DNA of 54,535 nucleotides. It comes from JBGPHT01 sp041484525 (lineage in GTDB: Bacteria > Acidobacteriota > Terriglobia > Bryobacterales > Bryobacteraceae). The translations under genes were made by a program, and so were the position numbers. Location of the stretch: contig JBGPHT010000037.1 of assembly GCA_041484525.1 (NCBI GenBank), positions 1-54,535 of the forward strand. The letters run 5' to 3'. The notes beneath the pieces are model-generated. The model saw only the letters and a program-made list of their open reading frames with translations. It was not told the origin of the DNA and did no database searches. How positions within the stretch are numbered: position 1 is the first letter of the stretch; each line of letters begins with the position of its first letter. This document shows positions 43,073-51,876 of this stretch, in pieces.

Positions 43073-43981
43073 TCACTTGACCAAGAACGTATTGGATACG
43101 CGCTCAAACGTGGTAATCATTTCGCTCGTCAATTCCCGGTCCCCTTCCCCCACCTTACCTTGGCGTATGAATCCCCCTTCGCACCAGCCGCTCTCCCAAA
43201 ACACCTCGTGGATGTGGTCAAACTTGCTCTCATGCTGTTTCATAAAGGCAAAGCTGGATCTATCTATGATCTCGCGATACTTATCACATGGGATTTCCCG
43301 GCGCACGAATACAGCAATCTTCTTTATACAACTCTCCAGATCACTAACCAAGTCCTCGTAGTTCAAAAAGAGAATGTTCGGATCATTTGCGTGTGCCCTC
43401 CAGCCAGCGACATGCGCAAACCATGATCCACAGTCGACTTCTCCCTTCATAAACCTTTCAAAGAAGTCCTGGAGAGTTCCTCTGAAGCCAAGTTCCATCT
43501 TGCTAAAATGGAAGTAGGATACTAATACGTCCTTTCCGTTGCGCGTCACGTAGATGTACTTGCCCGGCCATCTCGACATTCCTCGATAATCCAAGTGAGT
43601 CTTGAAAACCCGCGGAGAGTGTAAGTGATTGAAATCACGTCCCGCGGTTATCCACCGTTCAAAATAGGGCACAACTTCGGAGATGTGTGTGAAATTAAGC
43701 GATCCGTCGGTTGTCATCTGGTACAAGATCATCTGCAGCCAAGTCGTACCTGACCGAGGGTACGTCACAACAAATACATCGTCTGGGCGGGGGATAAACG
43801 TCAAATATGCGGTCATTGCACGCATACCCGTGGACAGCTTCGACAGGCGCGCGAGTATGCGATCAAGGCACCAGAGTGAAAGCCGTAGCACCGCGTTCGG
43901 CCACTTAGCTGCCACCATGGGTTGCCCCACCGGAGGTACGGACATTTCAGGATTTACAGTCGCCGTTGAATTAGGGGGCAT
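43073..43981 (-). CDS. PAPS-dependent sulfotransferase
   Basis: A 302-aa cytosolic-type sulfotransferase that transfers sulfate from PAPS to a hydroxyl or amine. The 5'-phosphosulfate loop is VVTYPRSGTTWLQMILYQMT, the 3'-phosphate motif is YIYVTRNGKDVLVSYFHFSK, and the C-terminal loop FIRQGKVGEGDRELTSEM replaces the usual RxGxxGDWKN. The catalytic His equivalent is probably in VFKTHLDYRG. Acceptor unknown; small metabolites or polysaccharides are typical. It lies alone between two inverted-repeat arms in lower-GC DNA, which suggests recent acquisition. Confidence 0.88.
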   Translation of the reverse strand: MPPNSTATVNPEMSVPPVGQPMVAAKWPNAVLRLSLWCLDRILARLSKLSTGMRAMTAYLTFIPRPDDVFVVTYPRSGTTWLQMILYQMTTDGSLNFTHISEVVPYFERWITAGRDFNHLHSPRVFKTHLDYRGMSRWPGKYIYVTRNGKDVLVSYFHFSKMELGFRGTLQDFFERFMKGEVDCGSWFAHVAGWRAHANDPNILFLNYEDLVSDLESCIKKIAVFVRREIPCDKYREIIDRSSFAFMKQHESKFDHIHEVFWESGWCEGGFIRQGKVGEGDRELTSEMITTFERVSNTFLVK

Positions 43982-44502
43982 ACCTGCCTAGTCGCCACCA
44001 ACACTCTCAACTCGCGGTTCAGATCACGTCGCAAACAACTAGGGCCGTCCGCTGGCGTCAAGATCAAATGCTGCGTCGCAACCGAATCGGCCCCGCGTTT
44101 TGGAAGTATTCTATGGCTAGAAGGAGGACAGAGTCAATAAGATAAGAAGATCTCAGGGGGAAGGAGGAACTGAAAAGCACCAATACCCGCCAAGGATCAC
44201 GCGAGGCTGCTTGGGAGGCTGTTGAAGAAAGTCCGTGTTTAGTGGTTTTGGCTCACTTAAGTTATTGAGTCTATGCTCACGCGAGTAGTTGATGAGTAAT
44301 ATTTCAACAGGCTGTTAGATCTGGCGACACGCTCCGACTAGAGGGGTCAATGGCCACTGAGATCTGTGATTTGTAAGGGGCACTTCCAGTCACTTATAGG
44401 AGGTCGTAGAGATTTCCCTGGAACGCCGCACCGTTTTCTCATGATGGTCGTCATGAAGCGTTTGCAATGAGAAATTTAATTAGGAGGTTGTAAGCTCAGG
44501 AA
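43982..44502. other. Non-coding stretch with the right inverted-repeat arm and a truncation junction
   Basis: No gene. It holds the right repeat arm (44231-44316), and ends at about 44500, where homology to the full-length receptor (from 39004) begins abruptly. The bases between the arm and the junction match neither neighbour. Confidence 0.5.
44231..44316 (-). repeat. Right arm of an about 85-bp inverted repeat
   Basis: Inverted partner of 42195-42280. Just outside it reads CAACAGGCTGTTAGATC, and the inner end carries GTTGAAGAAAGTCC, both reminiscent of IS-end sequences. No transposase gene lies between the arms, so the element would be non-autonomous. Confidence 0.75.
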
Positions 44503-45585
44503 GTGGCGCTGCCCATCCTGCAGGCGGCATTCGCCGGCAACGGCTCGAGCGGTTACACCGCCTTCACCACCAATCTGCAGACGGGCGCCGGGGGCGCGAT
44601 GGCCGATAGTCTGGCCCGATCGCAGGTCTACTTCTGCAACCTGGTAGGCAGCGCGAAATTTGCGCCGTGTGCCAGTTCGCTTGGCGGGAACACCAACGTC
44701 GCGGGGAACTATCCGGTGAATTTCTTCGAAGCGAACCCGTACACTACGGGCTTGTCGCTCAACTATCTGGATGCGGCCGGCCACTCCAATTACAACTCGC
44801 TGCAGGTGGAATTGCGGCAGCGGCAGGTCCACGGGATGCAGTTCAACGTCAATTACACGCTGGGCAAATCGATGGTCCTGGGTCCGGCTAATGCCTACCA
44901 GGGCAACGTGACCAGCCAGACCGGTAGCGTCGCGGGCTTGTACCTGACACAGCGCAACTTCCGGCTGAATTATGGGCCCAGCCCGTTCGATATCCGCCAC
45001 ATCGTGCATGCCAGCGGCACCTACGATCTGCCGTTCGGCAAAGGCCGGAAATTCTTCAACCAGAACCGGCTGGCCAATCAGATCGTGGGCGGCTGGACGC
45101 TCGGAACCATCGTCGTGATCCAGAGCGGAACGCCGGCGCAGATGAGCGGCGGCTACAACACGGTCAACGCGAACGATGCCGGCATCAACTTCCTTGGCGG
45201 TTTCACCGCTAAGCAACTCCAGGACAGCGTGGGTGTGTACAAGACCGGCAGCCCCTTCGTATACACGGTTGACCCGGCCAAATTCCTGGCGCCCAACGGC
45301 TCGGCCAACACCACCTACATGACGCCGATTACGAGCGCCGGTAATTGGGGTTACCGTCCGATGATCTACGGACCGCATTGGTTCAACGCGGATTTTTCCG
45401 CTAATAAGACCATTCCGATCCGGGAATCGATCCGGGTCACGCTGCAGGGCGAATTCCTGAACCTGTTCAATCACCCGACGTTCGGCCTCGGCGGCCTCGG
45501 TATTCAGAGCACCGCCTTCAACCAGTCCACCACCGGCCCGACCGCGGCCCGCCGCATCGAACTGCGCGCGAATCTGGAGTTCTAA
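44503..45585 (+). pseudogene. 5'-truncated second copy of the TonB receptor
   Basis: A 360-codon open frame nearly identical to the last 360-370 residues of the receptor at 36264. From YLDAAGHSNYNSLQVELRQR to QLQDSVGVYK the two proteins are identical; the last 40 residues differ more (FGLGGLGIQSTAFNQSTTGP instead of FAFGNPNYNGVNIQNTAFGQ). Signal peptide, plug and first two-thirds of the barrel are absent, so it cannot work as a receptor. The GTG at 44503 is not a plausible real start. It is a paralogue beheaded by an insertion or deletion, and a possible donor for gene conversion. Confidence 0.85.
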
Positions 45586-45598
45586 GAAGACGCACCCA

Positions 45599-45635
45599 TT
45601 GCGAGGCAGGTTCGCAGATGGAACCTGCCTCGCAA
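45599..45635 (+). terminator. Strong hairpin after the truncated receptor copy
   Basis: A perfect 15-bp stem (TTGCGAGGCAGGTTC with its complement, loop GCAGATG), 13 bp after the stop codon. No long T-run follows, but the stem is strong enough to stop or stabilise a transcript. Confidence 0.7.
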
Positions 45636-45712
45636 ATAACTAGTACCAAGCCCTCCACCCCAGCGACTACGCAGTGCCGCTTGCCTTCCTACGCCAATGA
45701 TGCGATGTTAGC

Positions 45713-45726
45713 TGTAAGCGCTGTCA
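45713..45726 (+). promoter_or_regulatory. LacI-type operator upstream of the regulator gene
   Basis: TGTAAGCGCTGTCA matches TGNAANCGNTTNCA except for one base. It lies 85 bp before the lacI-type gene and would allow autoregulation. Confidence 0.5.
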
Positions 45727-45810
45727 AATCCGAACCGGGCTTGGCAGGTAGACTATGACAGTGCCGGAGTCCTGGAAACTCCTGAATTCCCGAGTAGAAT
45801 AGTAGCAGAC

Positions 45811-46809
45811 ATGAACCTTGAACAAGTCGCCCGCCGGGCCAAGGTCTCAACCGCGACCGTCTCCCGCGTGATGAATAATGCAAGCGTGGTCAAGAACTCG
45901 ACGCGCGTGCGCGTGATGAAAGCGATTGAAGAGCTTAAGTACCATCCCAACCTCCACGCGCGTAGTCTTGCCGGCGGAAAGAGCCGCACCATCGGCGTGA
46001 TCGTCTCCAACATGGAGAACCCGTTCTTCTTCGATATATATAAGACGGTGGAATCGGACGCACACGCCGCGGGTTTCGAAGTGGTGGTGGCGAATACCGA
46101 CTACCGTTCCGAACAACTCGTCAATAGCATCCGCCTGATGATCGGGCGGCGGGTGGCGGGGCTGGCGGCTATCACGTCGGAGATGGACCCGGCGCTGATC
46201 GACGAGTTGAACGACAACCGCATCCCCGTGGTGTTCTACGATGTCGGTGCGCCGCGGCCGAACATCACCAGCATCCGCGTCAATTACCGGCGCGGCATCG
46301 AGAAGGTGGTGGACTATTTGCACAGTATGGGCCACCAGCGGCTGGGGTTCGTGGGGCACCACGCGATGCTGGGTCCGATCAACGAACGGATGAAGACGGT
46401 GCTCGACGCCGTGGCGAGTTATCCATCGCTCGAGGTGCGGAGCGCGGCGGATGCGGACACCCTCGAAGGCGGCCGGCTGGCGACACGCACACTGCTTTCG
46501 GACGGCAGTCCAACCCCTACGGCTATCGTGTGTGTTAACGACATCATGGCCGTGGGCGCGCTCCGGGAATTGCGCGAGCGCGGTTTGCGAGTGCCGCAGG
46601 ATGTATCGGTTACGGGATTCGACAACGTCAAGCTGTCGGAATTCTGCTATCCTGCACTAACCACGGTGCACATCCCGCGAGAATCCATCGGGCACATCAT
46701 TTGCGAACGGTTGATCCGCAAGACAGAGCAGACCACGGCGGCGGACAAGGAAATCGTGATCGATCCCGAGTTTGTTTTGCGCGATTCCACGGGGCCGGCG
46801 CCGCGATAA
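45811..46809 (+). CDS. LacI-family transcriptional regulator
   Basis: A 332-aa repressor. The N-terminal helix-turn-helix and hinge are NLEQVARRAKVSTATVSRVM and YHPNLHARSLAGGKSRTIGV; the rest is a periplasmic-binding-protein-like sugar sensor (VIVSNMENPFFFDIYKTVES, IVCVNDIMAVGALRELRERG, VTGFDNVKLSEFCYPALTTV). It sits directly upstream of the transporter and catabolic genes on the same strand. Operator-like sites of the right type occur before it, before the transporter and before the TonB receptor at 36264. The inducer is probably a pentose or a sugar phosphate. Confidence 0.94.
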   Translation: MNLEQVARRAKVSTATVSRVMNNASVVKNSTRVRVMKAIEELKYHPNLHARSLAGGKSRTIGVIVSNMENPFFFDIYKTVESDAHAAGFEVVVANTDYRSEQLVNSIRLMIGRRVAGLAAITSEMDPALIDELNDNRIPVVFYDVGAPRPNITSIRVNYRRGIEKVVDYLHSMGHQRLGFVGHHAMLGPINERMKTVLDAVASYPSLEVRSAADADTLEGGRLATRTLLSDGSPTPTAIVCVNDIMAVGALRELRERGLRVPQDVSVTGFDNVKLSEFCYPALTTVHIPRESIGHIICERLIRKTEQTTAADKEIVIDPEFVLRDSTGPAPR

Positions 46810-46833
46810 TGCCTTCGCGGTTTTTGTGCCGCC

Positions 46834-46883
46834 TTGACATGACTATCGCCTTTACATAGGATATGCAGGTGCAAGCGATTACA
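46834..46883 (+). promoter_or_regulatory. Promoter with LacI-type operator for the pentose operon
   Basis: TTGACA (46834-46839), 17-bp spacer, TAGGAT (46857-46862), and TGCAAGCGATTACA (46870-46883), a full match to TGNAANCGNTTNCA, positioned at the predicted +1. Repressor binding here would block initiation. If this is the promoter, translation of the transporter must start at 46929, not at the ATG 46863. Confidence 0.6.
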
Positions 46884-46928
46884 GGTGTCCCCACGTTCGG
46901 GCTGTTGCTTCAAACTGCGCCGGCGCGA

Positions 46929-48599
46929 ATGCTTTCGCTGACTGGCGTCGATCTCGCCATCATCATTCTTTACTTCTTCATGGTGATTGGCATTGGTTTT
47001 TACCTCAAGAACTACACCAAGACCGGCGAAGATTTTTTCCTGGCCGGGCGTGAGATGACGGCCTGGATCGCGGGCTTGAGTTTCCTGGCGGCGAACCTGG
47101 GTTCGCTCGAGTTGATGGGCTGGGCGGCGGCGGCGTATCAGTACGGCATCCTGGCCGCGCACTGGTATTGGATTGGCGCCATCCCGGCGATGCTGTTCCT
47201 GGGCATCGTGATGATGCCGTTCTACTACATCTCCAAAACGCACTCCGTGCCGGGCTACCTCAAGCTGCGCTTCGGCGAACCGGCGCGCGCGCTGTCGGCG
47301 ATTTCGTTCGGCGTGATGACGGTCTTCATGAGCGGCATCAACATGTACTCCATGGCCATCGTCCTGCAGGTGGTGCTGGGCTGGGACATTCACTTCAGCA
47401 TCTGGGTGTCGTCAGTGACGGTGGCGCTGTACGTGGTCCTGGGCGGATTGCTTTCGGCCATCTTCAACGAGGTGCTGCAGTTTGTTCTGATCTGGTTCGG
47501 CGCGATGTTGATTTCGATCATCGGGCTGATCGAGACGGGCGGCTGGAGCGGCATGGTCAACCGGATTCATCAGAACTGGCCGGGCGGCGACTACACGCAT
47601 CTCTGGAGCACGCTCGGCAACTTCACCGACAATCCGATGGGCATTAACTGGATCGGGATCGTGTTCGGGCTGGGAGCGATCATCTCATTCGGCTACTGGA
47701 CCACGGACTTTCTGGTGGTGCAGCGCGTGATCTCGGCCAAGGATCTGCGATCGGCGAAGATGGCTCCGATCATCGGCGCGGCCTTCAAGATGGCCGTGCC
47801 GTTCATCGTGATTCTGCCGGGCCTGCTTGGCCTCGCGGTGCTTCCCGAGCACCTGGTGGGCGAGACCGAGGCGCTGGCACACGGCGGCCACAGCTACAAC
47901 CAGGTGCTGCCATTGATGCTGGCCCGATACTGCGGTCCGGGATTGCTGGGGCTCGGCATCACGGCGCTGATCGCCGGTTTCATGTCGGGAATGGCGGGCA
48001 ACGTGAGCGCGTTCGCCACCGTGTGGACTTACGATATCTACCGCGCGCTGATCCGCAAGGATGCAACCGATTCGCACTATGTCGCGGTGGGCCGCTGGTG
48101 CACCATCCTCGGTGTGCTGGTCTCGATCGGCACGGCGTACCTGGTGATGCAGTTCGCCAGCATCATGGATTACGTGCAGGCTTTGTTCAGCTTCTTCATC
48201 GCGCCGCTGTTCGGGACGGTGATCCTGGGGATGCTATGGAAGCGGGCGACTCCGGCGGGCGGATTCTGGGGTCTGTTGGCGGGTACCGCTTCTTCGGTCG
48301 GCATGTGGGCGTGGGTGAAGCTCGATCCAACGGCACTGCGTTACGTGGCGCTCTCCCCCCACGCCAAGGACATGGCGGAAAATATGTTCCGCGCGCTGTG
48401 GTGCTGGATCGTGTGCGTGGTGGTTACGGTAGTCGTGAGCATGGTGACGCGGCCCAAACCGGATTCGGAGTTGGTTGGCCTGGTTTACGGAGCCACCCCG
48501 CTGCCGTCCGAAGGACACTTGGCCCTGTATCAGCGCCCGGCGTTCTGGGCGTGCATCGTGGCCATTGTGTTCGTGATTTTGAACATCATCTTCTGGTAG
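46929..48599 (+). CDS. Sodium:solute symporter (SSS family)
   Basis: A 556-aa membrane protein with about 14 transmembrane helices. Family signature segments are KTGEDFFLAGREMTAWIAGL, SFLAANLGSLELMGWAAAAY, HSVPGYLKLRFGEPARALSA and ITALIAGFMSGMAGNVSAFA. It resembles the SSS sugar transporters (SglT-type). I start at the ATG 46929 (MLSLTGVDLAIIILYFFM), which matches the family N-terminus and lies downstream of the predicted promoter; 46863 is the alternative and adds 22 residues. First gene of the catabolic operon; it should bring the monosaccharide across the inner membrane. Confidence 0.92.
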   Translation: MLSLTGVDLAIIILYFFMVIGIGFYLKNYTKTGEDFFLAGREMTAWIAGLSFLAANLGSLELMGWAAAAYQYGILAAHWYWIGAIPAMLFLGIVMMPFYYISKTHSVPGYLKLRFGEPARALSAISFGVMTVFMSGINMYSMAIVLQVVLGWDIHFSIWVSSVTVALYVVLGGLLSAIFNEVLQFVLIWFGAMLISIIGLIETGGWSGMVNRIHQNWPGGDYTHLWSTLGNFTDNPMGINWIGIVFGLGAIISFGYWTTDFLVVQRVISAKDLRSAKMAPIIGAAFKMAVPFIVILPGLLGLAVLPEHLVGETEALAHGGHSYNQVLPLMLARYCGPGLLGLGITALIAGFMSGMAGNVSAFATVWTYDIYRALIRKDATDSHYVAVGRWCTILGVLVSIGTAYLVMQFASIMDYVQALFSFFIAPLFGTVILGMLWKRATPAGGFWGLLAGTASSVGMWAWVKLDPTALRYVALSPHAKDMAENMFRALWCWIVCVVVTVVVSMVTRPKPDSELVGLVYGATPLPSEGHLALYQRPAFWACIVAIVFVILNIIFW

Positions 48600-48606
48600 A
48601 GGACTT

Positions 48607-48825
48607 ATGCATCGACCTGGCATGATTTCGATCTGGTTTTTCATCGGCGTGCTCCTGTTGATCTACGGAGTGCTGATTCTGGGCGCCGGCGTGTACGACT
48701 GGCAGAATCCCGCGAGCCACCCGGTGGTGCTTTCGGAGCTGCACGCGGGCGTGTGGTGGGGCATGCTACTGATCGTCCTGGGCGCACTTTATGCATTCAA
48801 GTTTTCACCGGGCAGGGGGAAATAG
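48607..48825 (+). CDS. Small two-helix membrane protein
   Basis: A 72-aa protein with two hydrophobic helices (ISIWFFIGVLLLIYGVLILG and VWWGMLLIVLGALYAFKF) and a short loop. It lies 7 bp after the symporter and 3 bp before the isomerase. No family function known; it is probably an accessory subunit of the symporter. Confidence 0.75.
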   Translation: MHRPGMISIWFFIGVLLLIYGVLILGAGVYDWQNPASHPVVLSELHAGVWWGMLLIVLGALYAFKFSPGRGK

Positions 48826-48828
48826 TTC

Positions 48829-50250
48829 ATGAATAACGGCAAGTCCCGAGCGATGACGTTCGGCGCGATCGTCGGGAACCGGGGTTTCTTTCCAGACCAC
48901 CTGGCCCAGAGCGGCCGCAGCGAAATGATCGCGGCGATCGAGAAGGCCGGCTACAAAGCCGTCGTCACCAGCCCGCAGGAGACGAAGTACGGCGCTGTCG
49001 AGACGCGGGCGGAAGCGCGGTGCTGCGCCGACCTGTTCCAGCGCCACCGCAACGAGATGGACGGCATCATTGTAACGCTGCCGAATTTTGGCGACGAGCG
49101 CGCCATCGCCGACACGCTGCGCATGGCGAACCTGAACCTGCCGGTGCTGATCCAGGCCACGCCGGATACGCCGGGACGCATGACGATCAAAGACCGCCGC
49201 GACAGCTTCTGCGGCAAAATGTCGGCCTGCAACAACCTGAAGCAGTACGGCATACCGTACTCGCTGACGACGCTGCACACGGAGTCGCCGGATTCCGATG
49301 TGTTCGTCAAGGACCTGGCGTGGTTCGCGGGCGTATGCCGCGTGGTGAAGGGGCTACGCAATTTGCGGATCGGCGCGATTGGCGCGCGGCCGGCGGCGTT
49401 CAACACGGTGCGGTACAGCGAAAAGATTCTCGAAGGCAATGGGATTTCGGTCGAGACGATCGACCTTTCGGAAATCCTGGGGCGGATCGTCCGCATGGGC
49501 GATCAGGACCCGCTGGCGGTGGCCAAGCTCGACCAGATCCGCAAGTACGTGTCGACGGATAATGTGCCGCTCGAAGCGCTGGTCAAAATGGCGAAGCTGG
49601 GCGCAGTAGTCGACCAGTGGATGGAGCAGACGAATGTCGCGATCAGCGCCGTGCAGTGCTGGACCTCGCTCGAAGAATACTTCGGCGTGGTGCCATGCAC
49701 GGTGATGAGCATGATGAGCGAAAACCTGATGTCGAGCGCGTGCGAGGTGGATATCTGCGGCGTGGTCGGGATGCATGCGCTGCAACTGGCGTCCGAGACG
49801 CCGAGCGCGCTGCTCGACTGGAACAACAATTACGGCGAGGATCCGAATAAGGCGGTCTGCTTCCATTGCAGCAATCTGCCCAAGCATTTCTTCCGATCCG
49901 TAAAGATGGATTTCCAGGAGATCATCGCAGGGACGGTGGGACGCGAGAATACGTACGGAACCTGCGTGGGGCTGGTGAAGAGCGGTCCTATGAGCTTCGC
50001 GCGTTTTTCGACCAGCGACCGCGAGGGCGTCATCCGCGGCTACGTGGGCGAGGGCAGATTCACCGACGACCCGCTCACTACGTTCGGCGGGGCGGGTGTG
50101 GTGGAGATCTCGCGGCTGCAGGAGCTGTTGCGCTACATCTGCGAGAACGGATTCGAGCATCACGTGGCGGCGAACCTGGCGCCGGTAGCCGCATCGGTGC
50201 AGGAAGCGACGTCGAGATATTTGGGCTGGAGCGTGGTGAGTCACAATTAG
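48829..50250 (+). CDS. L-fucose/L-arabinose isomerase family enzyme
   Basis: A 473-aa protein of the FucI/AraA superfamily. The N-terminal Rossmann-like domain has GIIVTLPNFGDERAIADTLR, the middle VLIQATPDTPGRMTIKDRRD, and the substrate/metal region SLEEYFGVVPCTVMSMMSEN, MSSACEVDICGVVGMHALQL with the acidic ligands, and CFHCSNLPKHFF. The usual AraA sequence is not present, so this is probably a non-orthologous ketose-aldose isomerase that makes L-ribulose from L-arabinose (or acts on fucose) in this operon, as inferred from the kinase and AraD-type epimerase that follow. Confidence 0.82.
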   Translation: MNNGKSRAMTFGAIVGNRGFFPDHLAQSGRSEMIAAIEKAGYKAVVTSPQETKYGAVETRAEARCCADLFQRHRNEMDGIIVTLPNFGDERAIADTLRMANLNLPVLIQATPDTPGRMTIKDRRDSFCGKMSACNNLKQYGIPYSLTTLHTESPDSDVFVKDLAWFAGVCRVVKGLRNLRIGAIGARPAAFNTVRYSEKILEGNGISVETIDLSEILGRIVRMGDQDPLAVAKLDQIRKYVSTDNVPLEALVKMAKLGAVVDQWMEQTNVAISAVQCWTSLEEYFGVVPCTVMSMMSENLMSSACEVDICGVVGMHALQLASETPSALLDWNNNYGEDPNKAVCFHCSNLPKHFFRSVKMDFQEIIAGTVGRENTYGTCVGLVKSGPMSFARFSTSDREGVIRGYVGEGRFTDDPLTTFGGAGVVEISRLQELLRYICENGFEHHVAANLAPVAASVQEATSRYLGWSVVSHN

Positions 50251-50271
50251 CCGGTTGGTTCGGAGCACCCC

Positions 50272-51876
50272 ATGAGCATTGTTGCCGGCGTTGATTTTGG
50301 AACCCTGAGCGTCCGTGTCTCGATTTTCGATTCGGCTCGCGGCCGTCTGGGCGCAGGCGCCGGCGAGTATCCGCTGTTTCGCAAGAAGGAAGATCCGGAC
50401 CACGCGACGCAGAGCCACGCGGATCACATGCGGGCGCTGGTAGACGCCATGCGGAATGCGATCCGCGAAGCCGGAGTTTCGGGCGAGGCCGTCGAAGCCA
50501 TCGCGCTCGACACCACCGGGTCAAGCGTCATTCCAGTGGACGAGACGCTGCAGCCGATCGACGATTACTATCTCTGGTGCGACCATCGCGCCTGGAGCGA
50601 GGCCGCCGAGATCACCGGCGCTGCCAACAAGAAGAGTCTCGAGGCGATCGATTGGTGCGGCGGCATCTACTCCTCCGAGTGGGGTTTCGCCAAGCTGCTG
50701 CACTGGCTTCGGCACAACCCCGAAAAGCGCGCTCGCATGGCCACCGCACTCGAGCATTGCGACATGGTGGCGGCGGTGCTGTGCGGCATCAGCGACGCCG
50801 CGTCCGTCCCCCGCAGCGTTTGCGCCATGGGACATAAATGGATGTGGAACGCCGGCCTGGGCGGACTGCCGCCGGAAGAATTTCTCACGGGCGTCGATCC
50901 GCTATTTGCAGGTGTGCGCGAAAAGTTGGGGGGACGGTACGAGACCTCGGATCAGATCGCGGGCAAGCTCTCGAATGAGTGGGCGCATAAGCTGGGACTG
51001 CGCGCGGGCATTCCGATTCCTGTCGGCGCATTCGACGCACACTGGGACGCGATCGGCGCCGGCGTGCGCATGGGCGACGTGGTGAACGTGGTCGGCACCT
51101 CGACGTGCATCATGGCGATCAGCGACCAGGCGGGGCTGATTCCGGGCGTCTGCGGTGTGGTGAAGGGATCGATCCATCCGCAATACGTCGGCATCGAAGC
51201 GGGCCTTTCGGCGACCGGCGATATCTTCGACGCAATCGCCAAGCGTGCGGGATCGACGGTGGCCGAGCTTTCGCGCGGCCTGGAGAATTATCGGAACGGC
51301 GAGTCCGGCTTGCTGCGTCTCACGTGGGACAACGGCGACCGCACCGTGCTGGTCAACCCGGAACTGAGCGGCGTCACGCTGGGATGGCGGCTCACGACTA
51401 CCGCGCAGGACGAGCTGTTCGCCGCCATCGAGGGCACGGCGTTCCACACTCGCGTGATCCTGGAGCGGATGGAGGAGCACGGCGTCCCGGTGCGGCGGAT
51501 CATCAACGGCGGCGGCATCCCACAGAAGAACGCGGTGTTGAACCAGGTGTACGCCAACGTGATGGGCAAGCCGATTCTGGTGCCGAAGGGCGATGTGACG
51601 AGCCTGGGGTCGGCGATCTTCGCGTTCCTGGCGGCGGGCGCCTTCCGGACGATCGAAGAAGCGCAGGACAAGCTATGCCCCGGATACGAGACTGTCGCGC
51701 CCCAAGCGCGGGCGGCCGCGGCGTGCCAGGAACTCTTCACGCTATACAAGAAGCTGTACTTTTCGCTGGGCAGGCGCGGTTCGGCGGCCATCGAAATGGG
51801 AGACGTTTTGCCGGCGCTGCGCGAGATTGCGGCGCGCGCGCGAGGAGGAAAGAGTGCTGGAATCGCTGCGAGCTGA
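50272..51876 (+). CDS. araB: Ribulokinase-like FGGY carbohydrate kinase
   Basis: A 534-aa sugar kinase. The N-terminal phosphate loop SIVAGVDFGTLSVRVSIFDS and the active-site region ALDTTGSSVIPVDETLQPID are typical of AraB. FDAHWDAIGAGVRMGDVVNV, GTSTCIMAISD and the C-terminal FGGY signature (RRIINGGGIPQKNAVLNQVY, ANVMGKPILVPKGDVTSLGS) complete the fold. It phosphorylates L-ribulose, or a related ketose, to the 5-phosphate used by the next enzyme. Follows the isomerase by 21 bp; its end overlaps the epimerase start. Confidence 0.9.
   Translation: MSIVAGVDFGTLSVRVSIFDSARGRLGAGAGEYPLFRKKEDPDHATQSHADHMRALVDAMRNAIREAGVSGEAVEAIALDTTGSSVIPVDETLQPIDDYYLWCDHRAWSEAAEITGAANKKSLEAIDWCGGIYSSEWGFAKLLHWLRHNPEKRARMATALEHCDMVAAVLCGISDAASVPRSVCAMGHKWMWNAGLGGLPPEEFLTGVDPLFAGVREKLGGRYETSDQIAGKLSNEWAHKLGLRAGIPIPVGAFDAHWDAIGAGVRMGDVVNVVGTSTCIMAISDQAGLIPGVCGVVKGSIHPQYVGIEAGLSATGDIFDAIAKRAGSTVAELSRGLENYRNGESGLLRLTWDNGDRTVLVNPELSGVTLGWRLTTTAQDELFAAIEGTAFHTRVILERMEEHGVPVRRIINGGGIPQKNAVLNQVYANVMGKPILVPKGDVTSLGSAIFAFLAAGAFRTIEEAQDKLCPGYETVAPQARAAAACQELFTLYKKLYFSLGRRGSAAIEMGDVLPALREIAARARGGKSAGIAAS

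Noticed and set aside
42643..43107. 154-aa minus-strand frame before the sulfotransferase
   Set aside because: Random composition, no ribosome site, and it overlaps the sulfotransferase end; nothing supports coding.
42195..44316. Complete IS element between the inverted repeats
   Set aside because: No transposase frame (DDE or Tyr/Ser type) exists between the arms, so only a non-autonomous element or scar can be claimed.
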